Below, piece by piece: positions 38,101 through 46,788 of a stretch of DNA of 64,000 nucleotides (position 1 is the first letter of the stretch; each line of letters begins with the position of its first letter). A program made the position numbers and the translations under genes. The DNA comes from Legionella sp. Lineage in GTDB: Bacteria > Pseudomonadota > Gammaproteobacteria > Legionellales > Legionellaceae. The notes below the pieces were generated by a model, which made no database searches, was not told the DNA's origin, and worked only from the letters and a program-made list of their open reading frames with translations. The stretch covers positions 1-64,000 of the forward strand of contig JARLJQ010000025.1 of NCBI GenBank assembly GCA_031291115.1, written 5' to 3'.

Positions 38101-38364
38101 CGGCAACAATGCATCAGGGCGCTCGATTTCAATAATGCGCGCCACTTCTCTCCATGAAACCGGCTCAATATAAGTCGCATCCGCCAATTCAGGATCAGTC
38201 ATAATGGTTGCGGGATTGGAGTTGACCAATATGACCCGATAGCCTTCTTCACGCAACGCGCGCACGGCTTGAGTACCAGAATAATCAAATTCACAGGCTT
38301 GCCCGATGACTATCGGCCCTGCCCCAAGTATCAGTATGGATTTAATATCAGTTCGTTTTGGCAT
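35161..38364 (-). CDS. carB: Carbamoyl phosphate synthase large subunit
   Basis: A 1067-aa synthetase subunit that makes carbamoyl phosphate from bicarbonate, ammonia and two ATP for pyrimidine and arginine synthesis. The two duplicated halves are visible: [21 protein letters not shown] near residue 10 and [20 protein letters not shown] near 560. Each half has an ATP-grasp domain ([13 protein letters not shown] and [13 protein letters not shown]). A C-terminal MGS-like allosteric domain follows. All parts are present. The small subunit gene carA is not next to it or anywhere in this window, unlike the usual carAB order. Confidence 0.97.
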   Translation of the reverse strand: MPKRTDIKSILILGAGPIVIGQACEFDYSGTQAVRALREEGYRVILVNSNPATIMTDPELADATYIEPVSWREVARIIEIERPDALLPTMGGQTALNCALDLVREGVLEKYSVEMIGATRDAIDRAEDREKFRKLMIKIGLDMPRSAIAHSMEEAIQVQAQLGYPAIIRPSFTMGGSGGGIAYNREEFEEICTRGLELSPTHELLIDESVLGWKEFEMEVVRDKNDNCIIVCTIENMDPMGVHTGDSITVAPAQTLTDKEYQRMRDAAIKVLRAVGVDTGGSNVQFAINPEDGRMLVVEMNPRVSRSSALASKATGFPIAKIAAKLAVGYTLDELKNEITGGKTPASFEPSIDYVVTKIPRFNFDKFPQTPTTLTTQMKSVGEVMAIGSNFQESLQKAIRGLEIGRCGLNSLFPKGDLAQLRGHLREPTPDRLWYIADAFRHNISLEEIHMESRVDPWFLAQIEELVVLEHSVADKSLNDIDKTTLRLLKRRGFADAYLAQLWSCGEEEVRILRKELGILPVYKRIDSCAGEFPSDTAYMYSCYESSCEARPETGKKKIMILGGGPNRIGQGIEFDYCCVHAAMALRDAGCQTIMVNCNPETVSTDFDTSDRLYFEPVTLEDVLAIVDVEQPDGVIVHYGGQTPLKLARDLEANGVKIIGTSPDAIDMAENRERFQQLVTELKLHQPDNGTVRSEAEAIELANKIGYPLVVRPSYVLGGRAMEIVYQEDDLRYYLSHAVAVSNDSPVLLDRFLNDAIEVDIDAICDGKEVFIGAVMEHIEQAGIHSGDSACTLPPFSLSVVVQQDLMEQMRQMALKLGVVGLINAQFAIQADDIYVLEVNPRASRTVPFVSKATGYPLAKIAALCKLGISLKEQGLSQNHHMPSFYSIKLPVFPFIKFSGVDSILGPEMKSTGEVMGIARRFGQAYAKAQIGAGCNILKRRRAFVSVRDADKTRVGEIAKRLIELGFEIIATRGTALVLQAAGVDCRRVFKVAEGRPHVLDFIKNNEIDFIVNTTEGKRAIADSFAIRRNALQHKVSYTTTLSGAEAACLAMKYEDRDTVTRLQDLH

Positions 38365-38448
38365 GGCTGCAACAAAAAAAAAGTAAAGTGATACATTTTA
38401 CCGACTTTTGCTTAAAGTTTATACCTTTGATTGATAATCTTTAAATAT

Positions 38449-38721
38449 TTAACTGTATTGGTTAGCCAGAGTGATTTGTAACCCGCCTTCCGTGAGTGAT
38501 AAATATTTATAATTAGGATCAGCTGTTGTACGCTCCAGCCATTCATTAGCAATGCAAATATCAGTAAATTTTTGCGCTTCTTCAACAGAAACCGGCGTTT
38601 TCAATTTGTGAGTCAGCATCGCCGCAGCATCGTCTTCGATACTCAAAAAAACTTGATCACGGGTGACACCACGAACTCTCATTTCATCATAAAATAATTT
38701 CAAGATATCCAGCTCATTCAT
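38449..38721 (-). CDS. Small conserved-looking protein, winged-helix-like
   Basis: A 90-aa product (MNELDILKLFYDEMRVRG start, with AAGGTGAT upstream). The C-terminal half (ICIANEWLERTTADPNYKYLSLTEGG) has the spacing of a small winged-helix domain, with the final strand-turn-helix LSLTEGGLQI. I do not recognise the family. It lies 84 bp upstream of carB on the same strand, in the place where carA might be expected, but has no similarity to it. Confidence 0.65.
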   Translation of the reverse strand: MNELDILKLFYDEMRVRGVTRDQVFLSIEDDAAAMLTHKLKTPVSVEEAQKFTDICIANEWLERTTADPNYKYLSLTEGGLQITLANQYS

Positions 38722-39173
38722 GACGATCACCTTAATTAATTAGCCTGTTATCAATAAGTATAAATTATTATTTCAAAATATCTTGGGATTTTGCAGCGTT
38801 TTGTACGTAAAAATCCAATTAAAAAATACCATCAATAGAATATTCGATTTAAAATTAATTTCAATATTTATTAAAAATGTAAGATCATAAATTTTAATAT
38901 TGCCATTTGATAAATTATTTTTTGCGTTTAAAATGAATAAATTGACACATAACAAACCAAAATTAAATTAAACTTGCACAAATATTGCATAAGTAGTCTA
39001 TAATTCGATAACGGGTGAATATTTATGCAATGTTTTTTTTTATATCAATTGACATCGTATTCACTCTAATTAAAATAGACTACGTATATTGATGGTAAAT
39101 ATTAAATTCAAATAAAAAATTTCATTTTATATCGATAAATTTAATATTACCTCTATGTTATATTAGAACCGGA
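38722..39173. other. AT-rich intergenic region
   Basis: About 450 bp of very AT-rich DNA between divergent genes with no credible coding region. It holds the repressor promoter described separately. Confidence 0.6.
38974..39031 (+). promoter_or_regulatory. Promoter of the S24-type regulator with flanking inverted repeat
   Basis: A perfect -10 box TATAAT sits at 38999-39004, with TTGCAC at 38974-38979 (19-bp spacing). Half-sites ATTGCATAA (38984-38992) and TTATGCAAT (39023-39031) are perfectly inverted and bracket the -10 box, as expected for an autoregulated operator. Transcript start to first codon would be about 160 nt. Binding is inferred. Confidence 0.45.
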
Positions 39174-39806
39174 TTGAATAGAGAACTTTATAAAAAAGTT
39201 GGAGAACGTCTTAAAAGTGTCAGGATGCAATTGGGTTTTTCCCGACGAGAGTTTGCAGATAAATGTGGTTTTTCTGCAGCAACTCTTCAAGCATGGGAAG
39301 ATGGGCGTTATCCTATACCTAAAAAAAGCATGGCCAAATATGTTAAAACCTTATTTGACTGTGAACTTATAACTTCACCAGAATGGTTCATGACTGGCGA
39401 AGGCCTATCACCGCGCCCGATTAATAAGTTATCAATCAGTGCTGTTGACGAAAAAGATGCCATTCTTAGAGAAATCAATTTTTTTGAAACAGGAAATAGA
39501 AACCCTATTATTACTGTAATTACAGATGATTCCATGCTCCCATTTTTTGCCAAAGGTGATTATGTTGGCGGAAAATTAGTTTCTGTAGATTATGCAGCAC
39601 GATATATTGGAACTTTTTGTATTATAAAACTCGCCACAGGTGAAACTTTAGTAAGAAAATTAAGACCTGGCTCTGAAGAAGGACGTTTTAATTTAATCGC
39701 CACCAATTTAGATACAAACTCCCCCTCTGCTTTTCTATTAAACTGTGAAATACAACAAATAGCCCAAGTCATTTGGCATAGAAAGATAGAACTTGCTTTA
39801 GAGTAA
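39174..39806 (+). CDS. Phage-repressor-like XRE/S24 regulator
   Basis: A 210-aa regulator with an N-terminal helix-turn-helix (RREFADKCGFSAATLQAWEDGRYPIP) and a C-terminal S24/LexA-like domain. The Ser of DDSMLPFFAKGDYVGG and the Lys of LVRKLRPG form the expected Ser-Lys pair. The first codon is a TTG at 39174 without a strong ribosome-binding site, so the start is uncertain. No phage, integrase or SOS genes lie nearby: it is an orphan. It may respond to DNA damage by self-cleavage, or be a fixed prophage relic with a host role. Confidence 0.8.
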   Translation: MNRELYKKVGERLKSVRMQLGFSRREFADKCGFSAATLQAWEDGRYPIPKKSMAKYVKTLFDCELITSPEWFMTGEGLSPRPINKLSISAVDEKDAILREINFFETGNRNPIITVITDDSMLPFFAKGDYVGGKLVSVDYAARYIGTFCIIKLATGETLVRKLRPGSEEGRFNLIATNLDTNSPSAFLLNCEIQQIAQVIWHRKIELALE

Positions 39807-40104
39807 TTCTAAACAATAAAAACCACATCTCTTTTCAGCATAACCCCAACCTGATTCATTCAATTGTGCACCCAATCACGCCCATACTTGGTTTGGGCAG
39901 TTGGGTTGGTGTATCGCATATGATGCCCAAAAACGAAACTTCACAACCTCCTTGTGTTGAGCTGTACTTCGTTTAACGCCAACCTTACTCCCACCAGATT
40001 GCAAGCAATGCGCGAATAAATCACTATCAACCACATTTTGAGTTCTATAACGCCTCATGATACCCTTGCACCCCGCTGAAATTAAAACGAGTTATCCTCT
40101 GAGT
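39807..40104. other. Intergenic region with no supported gene
   Basis: About 300 bp between the regulator and the flavoprotein gene. A 60-codon open frame on the minus strand (39876-40058) has no recognisable domain or ribosome-binding site and I do not accept it; it could be a decayed gene fragment. Confidence 0.45.
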
Positions 40105-41280
40105 ATGGAAGAAGTAGACGTTATTATTATTGGTGCAGGTGCTGCAGGCTTGATGTGTGCTATTGAAGCAGGCAAACGTTATCGTAAAGTTCTGGTGCTT
40201 GATCATGCCAATAAGGTTGGAAAAAAGATTTTAATGTCCGGAGGCGGTCGTTGTAATTTCACCAATTACTATATAGAGCCTGAAAAATACAGCTCCCATA
40301 ATCCTCATTTTTTCAAATCTGCTTTAACCCGTTACACCCAATGGGACTTTATTAACCTAGTTAAAAAGCACGCTATCCCTTTTCATGAAAAAACATTAGG
40401 GCAATTATTTTGTGATAATAAATCCAAAGACATAGTCGATATGCTCTTGAATGAATGCGCTAAAGCAGGTGTCACTATTCATCTGAACACCAGCGTGGAA
40501 CACGTGAAAAAAGAGCAAGGATTTAAACTCAACACCAGCAAAGGCAAGCTTCATTGCCAGTCTTTAGTCATTGCCAGTGGTGGCCTATCCATTCCCACCA
40601 TGGGTGCCAGCCCTTTTGGCTATAAAATCGCCGAACAATTTGGTATTAAACTGTGGTCCACGCGAGCAGGACTTGTGCCGATGACTCTGGATGTAACCGA
40701 TAAAGAACAAATAGCGCCACTTTCTGGTATTGGTGTCGACAGTATTGCCCAAAACGAGCGCATCGAATTTCGTGAAAATACGTTGTTTACTCACCGAGGT
40801 TTAAGCGGACCAGCAGTGTTACAATTGTCGTCTTATTGGCGTGCAGGAGAGCCTGTTTGTATTAATTTATTGCCTGAAATTGACCTTTTTGAACTACTAA
40901 AAGCCGAACGAATTGATAGACCCCAGAAACAAGTACATACACTATTATCCATCCATTTACCCAAACGCGTCGTGGAGCTCTTCATCCCTTCCGAACTTGC
41001 AGAAAAAAAACTGGCGGACAGTTCCAATCATGATTTTAAGCTTATAGCCAAACAAATTAATTCATGGACAGTGAAACCCAATGGCACTGAAGGCTACAGA
41101 ACAGCTGAGGTGACCTTAGGTGGAGTGGATTGCAATGCCATTTCATCCAAAACCATGGAAGCCAACGACATTCCAGGGCTGTACTTCATTGGCGAAGTGC
41201 TGGATGTAACCGGCTGGCTTGGAGGCTATAATTTTCAATGGGCCTGGTCCTCTGGTTGGGCAGCAGGCCAGGTAGTTTAA
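40105..41280 (+). CDS. HI0933/YhiN-family flavoprotein
   Basis: A FAD-dependent oxidoreductase of the HI0933-like family, 391 aa from MEEVDVIIIGAGAAGLM. It has the N-terminal Rossmann dinucleotide motif GAGAAG, the family block GKKILMSGGGRCNFTN, TLFTHRGLSGPAVLQLS, and the C-terminal GLYFIGEVLDVTGWLGGYNFQWAWSSGW that completes the FAD site. The in-frame ATG at 40057 would add 16 residues; I prefer the later start because it places the Rossmann fold at the N-terminus as in relatives. The substrate is not known. Confidence 0.87.
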   Translation: MEEVDVIIIGAGAAGLMCAIEAGKRYRKVLVLDHANKVGKKILMSGGGRCNFTNYYIEPEKYSSHNPHFFKSALTRYTQWDFINLVKKHAIPFHEKTLGQLFCDNKSKDIVDMLLNECAKAGVTIHLNTSVEHVKKEQGFKLNTSKGKLHCQSLVIASGGLSIPTMGASPFGYKIAEQFGIKLWSTRAGLVPMTLDVTDKEQIAPLSGIGVDSIAQNERIEFRENTLFTHRGLSGPAVLQLSSYWRAGEPVCINLLPEIDLFELLKAERIDRPQKQVHTLLSIHLPKRVVELFIPSELAEKKLADSSNHDFKLIAKQINSWTVKPNGTEGYRTAEVTLGGVDCNAISSKTMEANDIPGLYFIGEVLDVTGWLGGYNFQWAWSSGWAAGQVV

Positions 41281-41282
41281 AC

Positions 41283-42347
41283 TCAGCGAACCTTACGCAT
41301 CAAATAAAGCCCTAACAAAGCAAAAATAAAGGTTGGTCCCAATGCCGCCAACTCGGGCGGCAATTGAAATACCGAACTCATAGGCCCGAAAAAACGACTC
41401 AAAATATGGAAGCCAAAGCCAACGGCTGCACCAACTAACAATTTCGATCCCATAGTCGAAGATCTCAAAGGTCCAAAGATAAACGGAATAGCTAAAATCA
41501 TCATCACCATGGTCGTAAATGGCTGAATCAGACGTTGTAAAAAAGAAAATTGATACGTATGCGCATTTTGATTACTGTGCTTTTGTTCACGAATGTAACG
41601 ATTTAATTCATGCAAGGTCATTTCATCAGGCTCAATGCTATTGATTGCCAAAATTTTCGGCTTCACTGGAACATCCCAGGCAAGCGTTGCAAAAGTCTGA
41701 ACCTTCGTCTGCTTTTCGTGAAACTCTGTTTGCTGCACCCCATAAGCAATCCAGCCTTGCGTGGTATATTTTACTTCATTAATTAAACGTGCAATTTGTA
41801 AACGGTGTTGCGCGTCAAAACGAAATTGATAAATATTCTGCAACACATTATCAGGCTGAACTGCACCCACGGAAATAAAATCATTATTATGACGCCACCA
41901 AAAACCTTTTGATGTACGAATAGTTTGTCCGCCACTGACTGCGGTCATTTTATAATCTTTCGCATAATGAGATAAATACGGAACAACCGTTTCTCCCAAA
42001 GCAGTAACCAGAACAATCAACAGCACTGAAGCTTTTAAAACCGCACCAGTTATCTGCATGATGGACATTCCAGAAGCACGCATCACCACCAATTCACTGT
42101 GATTGGCCATTATTCCTAAACCAATCAAACAACCCAAAAGACTTGCCATGGGGAAGAATAAATACACTTGATACGGTATTTGTAATAAAACAAAAAAAGC
42201 TGCCTGCGCAATACCGTAATCAAGTCGTCCTAAATCACCTAACTGATCCACAAATAAAATAAAAATCTGCAGTCCAATCAACATCAAGGTAACCATGCCA
42301 ATCGAAGTTAAAACAGTGCTTGCTATATAGCGATCTAATATTTTCAT
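41283..42347 (-). CDS. lptG: LPS export permease LptG
   Basis: A 354-aa inner membrane subunit of the LptB2FGC complex, which extracts lipopolysaccharide from the inner membrane for transport to the outer membrane. It has the YjgP/YjgQ layout: an N-terminal pair of helices (MKILDRYIASTVLTSIGMVTLMLIGLQIF), a periplasmic beta-jellyroll domain in the middle and three or four helices at the end. The coupling-helix region LGIMANHSELVVMRASGMS contacts LptB. It follows lptF with a 2-bp gap. Confidence 0.94.
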   Translation of the reverse strand: MKILDRYIASTVLTSIGMVTLMLIGLQIFILFVDQLGDLGRLDYGIAQAAFFVLLQIPYQVYLFFPMASLLGCLIGLGIMANHSELVVMRASGMSIMQITGAVLKASVLLIVLVTALGETVVPYLSHYAKDYKMTAVSGGQTIRTSKGFWWRHNNDFISVGAVQPDNVLQNIYQFRFDAQHRLQIARLINEVKYTTQGWIAYGVQQTEFHEKQTKVQTFATLAWDVPVKPKILAINSIEPDEMTLHELNRYIREQKHSNQNAHTYQFSFLQRLIQPFTTMVMMILAIPFIFGPLRSSTMGSKLLVGAAVGFGFHILSRFFGPMSSVFQLPPELAALGPTFIFALLGLYLMRKVR

Positions 42348-42349
42348 AT

Positions 42350-43429
42350 TTATGCCAACTTCACTTGATTACGCCAGATTAAAAATAAGCCCAAAGCGGC
42401 TACAAGAATGTGAGTCCACCACAGACCTATCCATGGAGGAATGGTTCCCGACATAATCGCATTACGCCCGATAAACATAAAATTGGCATAAAGAATGTAA
42501 ATGATAATCGCTGGAAACAGCTTCGCGTATTTACCCGAACGCGGATTAATCCGGCTCAAGGGCACTGCCACCAAGGTCAGGGTCAAAACCATTAATGGAA
42601 TGGATAAACGCCATTGCAACTCAGCAGCTTTAGCAGGAACAACATTATTCAAGGGCCATAAACTGGAGGTACTGGCAGTTCGCACATCATCATTCATTTT
42701 CACAACGGGATGCGGCAGCCGAGCTTTATACTCTCCAAATTCAGCAATTTGATAATCCGCCTGTCCTGGAATACCTTGATATTCTTTACCATCCTGCAAA
42801 ACTATATAATCCTCTCCTGTCTTTGCATCACTTTGTGCATAGGCTTTATCTGCCCATAAAACATCCCAACGTATTTTGTCTTTATTTTGACCGCGTTTTG
42901 CTAAAAACACTTGTTTTGCTTGCGTGTGATCACGGCTCATCGCCTGCACATAAAATACTTGCTGACCGTCATTAATGGCATGAAATCGCCCTGGCATAAT
43001 GGTTTGCACTAAAGTCTGAATGCCTGTTGTACGCAATAATTTAGAACGTGCAACATAAATATGGGGGGTTGCCCAAATCATTACTACTGCGACAATAACC
43101 GCAACAAATGCCGCCATGATCATACTGTGTTTCAATAATTGATTCGGACCATAACCACAAGCACGTAGAACCGTCATCTCACTTTCAGCATACAAGCGCC
43201 CGTAAGCAACCAACATGGCTATATAAAAACCCAATGGAACCAAAAGGCTCAATAAAGTGGGCAATTCGAGCATCATTAATTTCATAATAATTACCCCAGG
43301 AATAGAGCCTGAGGCTGCCCGGTTTAAATATTGAATCAACTGATTGCTCAAAAAAATCAACATCAGTATGGAAGTTAGCGCAATCAAAGTGACAAACACT
43401 TCTTTAGCTAAATAACGAAAAATGATCAC
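42350..43429 (-). CDS. lptF: LPS export permease LptF
   Basis: A 359-aa partner of LptG with the same fold: start MIIFRYLAKEVFVTLIALTSILMLIFLSNQ, the coupling region RLYAESEMTVLRACGYGPNQLL, a periplasmic jellyroll, then final helices with VPLSRINPRSGKYAKLFPAIIIYILY. First gene of the lptFG pair. In many gammaproteobacteria pepA is divergent from lptF; here the opposite side has no gene. Confidence 0.94.
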   Translation of the reverse strand: MIIFRYLAKEVFVTLIALTSILMLIFLSNQLIQYLNRAASGSIPGVIIMKLMMLELPTLLSLLVPLGFYIAMLVAYGRLYAESEMTVLRACGYGPNQLLKHSMIMAAFVAVIVAVVMIWATPHIYVARSKLLRTTGIQTLVQTIMPGRFHAINDGQQVFYVQAMSRDHTQAKQVFLAKRGQNKDKIRWDVLWADKAYAQSDAKTGEDYIVLQDGKEYQGIPGQADYQIAEFGEYKARLPHPVVKMNDDVRTASTSSLWPLNNVVPAKAAELQWRLSIPLMVLTLTLVAVPLSRINPRSGKYAKLFPAIIIYILYANFMFIGRNAIMSGTIPPWIGLWWTHILVAALGLFLIWRNQVKLA

Positions 43430-43940
43430 TCAATGCCCCTGTGCAAAAAATGGGTGGGTGTATTTGTTAGGGTCAACAGACCCTATTTTAAAGGAAAACG
43501 CGAAGGAGTATTCTCAGTATCGTTCCTATCATGCAAACATTGTATCCTCTTGCCGGTAAGTAAAAAAGACTTTTCTGCAACAGATCAATTAAAATTCTAT
43601 TTGAATTTATTTTGACAAATGCAATGCATTGATGCTGCAGCCAATCTCACACTGTTCATAAATAAAAAGTATCATGACGAAAAACAGACAACCTGATTTA
43701 ACACGTTGTAAGCAGCAAAAAGAGGGCAAAACCTTAAAATTTTTTTGCCATAGAAGATAAAATGGAAATCTGTATTTGTCCAAAATTGCTTCATGCCTCT
43801 CTGGCAATCATCGGTGCCTAGATGAATAAAGTCGTGTTATTTTTAATGAACTTATTGAGAAAAAGAACAAATGATTTCATAAAACAAATAGCCCGATTGC
43901 ATGCAATCGGGCTATTTTCTCAAGATTGGACTGTACCAAA
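43430..43940. other. Gene-free region between lptF and phasin
   Basis: About 510 bp without a supported gene. A hairpin TAGGGTC-AACA-GACCCTA (43468-43485) lies just upstream of lptF. The phasin terminator is at 43886-43918. Short open frames at 43433-43615, 43607-43807 and 43822-44010 lack family resemblance. Confidence 0.55.
43886..43918 (-). terminator. Rho-independent terminator of the phasin gene
   Basis: AAATAGCCCGATTGC and GCAATCGGGCTATTT form a nearly perfect 15-bp stem. On the minus strand it is followed by TGTTTTAT, about 22 bp after the phasin stop. Confidence 0.85.
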
Positions 43941-44231
43941 TTATTTCTTTTCACTTGCTGATTTTTTTGCTTCATCGACTAAAGTCAGCATTGATTTCTC
44001 AATAATTTGAAATGACTTTTGCATATAATCCAAAGCCTTATGACCATTTTCAACAGCCAGATTAATTTGCTTTTCCAATAACTCTTCTGGCTTTTTTAGC
44101 GCAGCCAGTTCTTCTGGTTTAATATAATTAATATCTTGCAGCGCTTTAGTATTTAATGCTGCTATAGCTTGAAAAGGCTCTTGTAGTTTTTTAGCCATTT
44201 CACTCCATTTTTCAAAACTAGGTTGGTTCAT
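43941..44231 (-). CDS. Phasin family protein
   Basis: A 96-aa phasin (MNQPSFEKWSEMAKKLQEPFQAIAALN). These small helical proteins coat polyhydroxybutyrate granules. Amphipathic helices and the NLAVENGHKALDYMQKSFQIIEKSM segment match the phasin_2-type layout. The GGAGAAT site before the ATG at 44231 fixes the start. It lies near phaR and two phaB-like genes, making a polyhydroxybutyrate cluster. Expression is probably controlled by PhaR. Confidence 0.85.
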   Translation of the reverse strand: MNQPSFEKWSEMAKKLQEPFQAIAALNTKALQDINYIKPEELAALKKPEELLEKQINLAVENGHKALDYMQKSFQIIEKSMLTLVDEAKKSASEKK

Positions 44232-44344
44232 GATATTCTCCACTATGTTGCATTGCACAATTTAATAATAGACCATATAAAGCCATTCTGTCAATGAGCC
44301 AACACATTATTTTGCTGCAATGCAGCATAAACATTTCAACTCTT

Positions 44345-44743
44345 TTATGGTTTAAATAAAGTCTGCCATTGCTGCATTATTTTTTGCATTTGCTGATTCC
44401 AGTTATCTGTAGCCTGCGCATAAGGATTATTTTGCAAAGGCTTTTCCATCGCTTGAAACATTTGCTCCATCATAATTTTTAAGGAGGCATGCATGGGGTG
44501 ATTGGCTAAGCAGATGATTTGTCGCAAAATTTCAGGGGATAAAAATTGAGTTGTTCCTGACTCCATCTCAACGATAATTTGCAATAAGATGGCATTAGTC
44601 AAATCGTTTCCTGTCAGAGAGTCTTCAACCTTAAATTTCACACCGTCGACAACATAACGCTGCAATTGTTCTACAGTAATGTATTGGCTTGTTTCAGTAT
44701 CATAAAGTCGGCGATTTTTATATTTTTTTATTAATCGAATCAT
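44345..44743 (-). CDS. phaR: Polyhydroxyalkanoate synthesis repressor PhaR
   Basis: A 132-aa PhaR/PHB_acc protein: the N-terminal DNA-binding block IKKYKNRRLYDTETSQYITVEQLQRYV is almost diagnostic. The middle block (LTGNDLTNAILLQIIVEMESG) follows the family pattern, and the tail is a Gln/Met-rich helix. PhaR represses phasin genes and binds polymer granules, releasing repression when polymer accumulates. It sits just upstream of the phasin gene on the same strand, its likely target. Confidence 0.92.
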   Translation of the reverse strand: MIRLIKKYKNRRLYDTETSQYITVEQLQRYVVDGVKFKVEDSLTGNDLTNAILLQIIVEMESGTTQFLSPEILRQIICLANHPMHASLKIMMEQMFQAMEKPLQNNPYAQATDNWNQQMQKIMQQWQTLFKP

Positions 44744-44899
44744 AATGCTCTCATAGAGGGTAAAGCAAAACTGCTGGAAAAGCCGAATATACGCGGTCTT
44801 AAAGCTTTGTGCTATTTTACTATATAGTGCCTCACCATTAACCCGTTCGCAGTGAGAAGGAGCGACGCTCCGTCACCATTTGTGCCAAAGCGTGTACTC

Positions 44900-44982
44900 G
44901 TCGTCCAGAGCGAAGCGAAGGATCTCCCGTCAAATGGCACAGCGTCATTTGACGGGAGATCCTTCGCTTCGCTCTGGATGAC
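44900..44982. repeat. 80-bp palindromic repeat, copy 4
   Basis: GTCGTCCAGAGCGAAGCG and CGCTTCGCTCTGGATGAC pair, and the inner bases CCCGTCAAATG / CATTTGACGGG extend the stem almost to the centre. It lies 8 bp after the stop of the first phaB-like gene. The arm variant is GAAGCG on both sides. Confidence 0.9.
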
Positions 44983-44990
44983 AGCTCTGT

Positions 44991-45737
44991 TTAATACATA
45001 TGAAGCCCACCGTTTACGCTTAAGTTTGCGCCAGTGATGTATCTGCTCTTTTCACCAATCAAAAACTCTACAGCCCAGGCAATTTCCTGCGGTTGGGCCA
45101 AACGTTTTGCAGGAATTTGCTCAATAATGGATTCCAAAATATCAGGACGTATGCCTTTCATTAAACGAGTATCTACATAACCAGGCGACAAGCTGTTTAC
45201 GGTAATGTTTTTACTCATTAATTCTTGAGCCAAACTTTTAGAAAAACCATACACCCCCGCTTTTGATGCAGCATAATTTGCTTGAGAAAATTGTCCTTTT
45301 TGTGCATTCACTGAAGAAACATTAACGATTCGTCCTGACTCATGTTCTCTCATGTTTTCAACAACTTGACGTGTCACGTTAAACATTCCATCCAGATTGA
45401 CACGTAATACTTCGTCCCATTGCCTCTTCGTCATTTTGGAGAATACAGCATCACGCGTAATTCCTGCGTTATTAATTAAGGCATCGATGTTGCCGTATTC
45501 CTTAATAAGTGCATAAATAACACGCTCGCATTGGTCGTAATCGGTCACGTCCATATGACGAAAAGTAACGTTTTTAAATCCTTCTTCATGCAATTCTCTT
45601 TGCCATGCCTTACCGTGTTCTTCATCAATTAAATCAAGAGCAATAACGTGTTTGTATGTAGAATCCAATTGCTTAGCAATTGCAGTTCCAATATCTCCTG
45701 TACCGCCGGTAATCAATACAACATTATGATTTTGCAT
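44991..45737 (-). CDS. phaB: Acetoacetyl-CoA reductase PhaB-like (copy 1)
   Basis: A 248-aa short-chain dehydrogenase. It reduces acetoacetyl-CoA to (R)-3-hydroxybutyryl-CoA with NADPH for polyhydroxybutyrate synthesis. The cofactor loop is TGGTGDIG, the NNAG block is present, and catalytic Ser, Tyr and Lys lie in VNVSSVNAQKGQFSQANYAASK. The PhaB-specific NAQKGQFGQ-like block favours PhaB over FabG. It follows a paralogue on the same strand, 76 bp away. The synthase phaC is not in the window. Confidence 0.87.
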   Translation of the reverse strand: MQNHNVVLITGGTGDIGTAIAKQLDSTYKHVIALDLIDEEHGKAWQRELHEEGFKNVTFRHMDVTDYDQCERVIYALIKEYGNIDALINNAGITRDAVFSKMTKRQWDEVLRVNLDGMFNVTRQVVENMREHESGRIVNVSSVNAQKGQFSQANYAASKAGVYGFSKSLAQELMSKNITVNSLSPGYVDTRLMKGIRPDILESIIEQIPAKRLAQPQEIAWAVEFLIGEKSRYITGANLSVNGGLHMY

Positions 45738-45813
45738 GTGATTCTCTATTTATTAAGATGCGTTAATGCATGTATGCAACGCTCAAGCCTCAAGCCTGAG
45801 AGTTCCCCCTAGA

Positions 45814-46554
45814 TTACATATACTGACCGCCATTAATGTCTAAATTCGCTCCAGTGATAAAACCACTGCTTGGGGCGATTAAAAAAGCTACTGCATCGGC
45901 AATTTCTTTAGGATAGCCTAATCGACCGACTGGAATATTGGCGATAATAGAATCTAATACTTCTGTTTTAAGTGAAGTCAGCATGGAGGTTTCTATATAC
46001 CCTGGTGAAATAGTGTTTACCGTTACCCCTTTATTCGCGACTTCTAAAGCCAAACTTTTAGTAAAGCCAAATAATGCGGCTTTAGTAGACGCATAATTAC
46101 ATTGGCCAAACTGCCCTTTTCTTCCATTAATTGAAGAAATACTGACAATACGACCGAAACCTTGATCCAGCATGTGAGTAATTACATTACGAGTCATATT
46201 AAAAACGCTCGTTAAATTGGCATCAAGAACATGTTGCCATTGTTGTGATGTCATCTTACGTAAACTGCAATCCTGAGTCACACCAGCATTATTTACTAAT
46301 ACATCAATACGGCCATAGCGCTCCATAACTAATGCAGTAAGTTTTTCACAATCAGCAAATTGCGCAATATCACCATAAACGATGTCGATATCAAAACCCA
46401 ATTTTTTTTGCTCGTCTTGCCACTGTTTTGCTTCTTCATGATTTCCTTTTTTGAAGTAACATGCGACAACCTGATAATCGGCAGACAACCGCTGACAAAT
46501 TGCTGAACCAATCCCTCCAGTTCCACCCGTAACGATTGCGACACCTTTTACCAT
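45814..46554 (-). CDS. phaB: Acetoacetyl-CoA reductase PhaB-like (copy 2)
   Basis: A 246-aa paralogue of the downstream gene: cofactor loop TGGTGGIG, NNAGVTQDCSLRKMTSQQW, active site SISSINGRKGQFGQCNYASTK, and the C-terminal INGGQYM. The NGRKGQFGQ block is typical of PhaB. First gene of the tandem pair. The two copies are clearly diverged, so the duplication is old, and they may differ in cofactor or chain-length preference. Confidence 0.87.
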   Translation of the reverse strand: MVKGVAIVTGGTGGIGSAICQRLSADYQVVACYFKKGNHEEAKQWQDEQKKLGFDIDIVYGDIAQFADCEKLTALVMERYGRIDVLVNNAGVTQDCSLRKMTSQQWQHVLDANLTSVFNMTRNVITHMLDQGFGRIVSISSINGRKGQFGQCNYASTKAALFGFTKSLALEVANKGVTVNTISPGYIETSMLTSLKTEVLDSIIANIPVGRLGYPKEIADAVAFLIAPSSGFITGANLDINGGQYM

Positions 46555-46742
46555 GAATAACTCCCTGTTATTACAATATTTATTATAAAATATTAATATA
46601 GAAGAGTTTGGAGCAAAAACAAGGAAATCGGTAAAAAAATAAAAAGCTTAAATAAAAAAGGAATTTTTATTGTTGAGGGTGTATCGCATTAATACAAGTA
46701 GTGAGTATGCATGAGAGAACTACTAACGTGGCTCAGATTGAG

Positions 46743-46777
46743 TTCAGTGCCTTACCGCAACGCAGTAAGGCACTGAA
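46743..46777 (-). terminator. Hairpin after the desaturase gene
   Basis: TTCAGTGCCTTAC and GTAAGGCACTGAA form a perfect 13-bp stem with a 9-nt loop, 12 bp after the desaturase stop. A short AT-rich run but no clean T-tract. Confidence 0.6.
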
Positions 46778-46788
46778 TAATTTGCTAA

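Noticed and set aside
39174-39806. Intact prophage
   Set aside because: Only the repressor is present; there are no structural, integrase or lysis genes around it.
39876-40058. 60-codon open frame on the minus strand
   Set aside because: No family resemblance, no ribosome-binding site, and it overlaps the likely 5' region of the divergent flavoprotein gene.
43607-43807. Short frames in the lptF-phasin gap
   Set aside because: No motif and no ribosome-binding site; base composition is non-coding-like.
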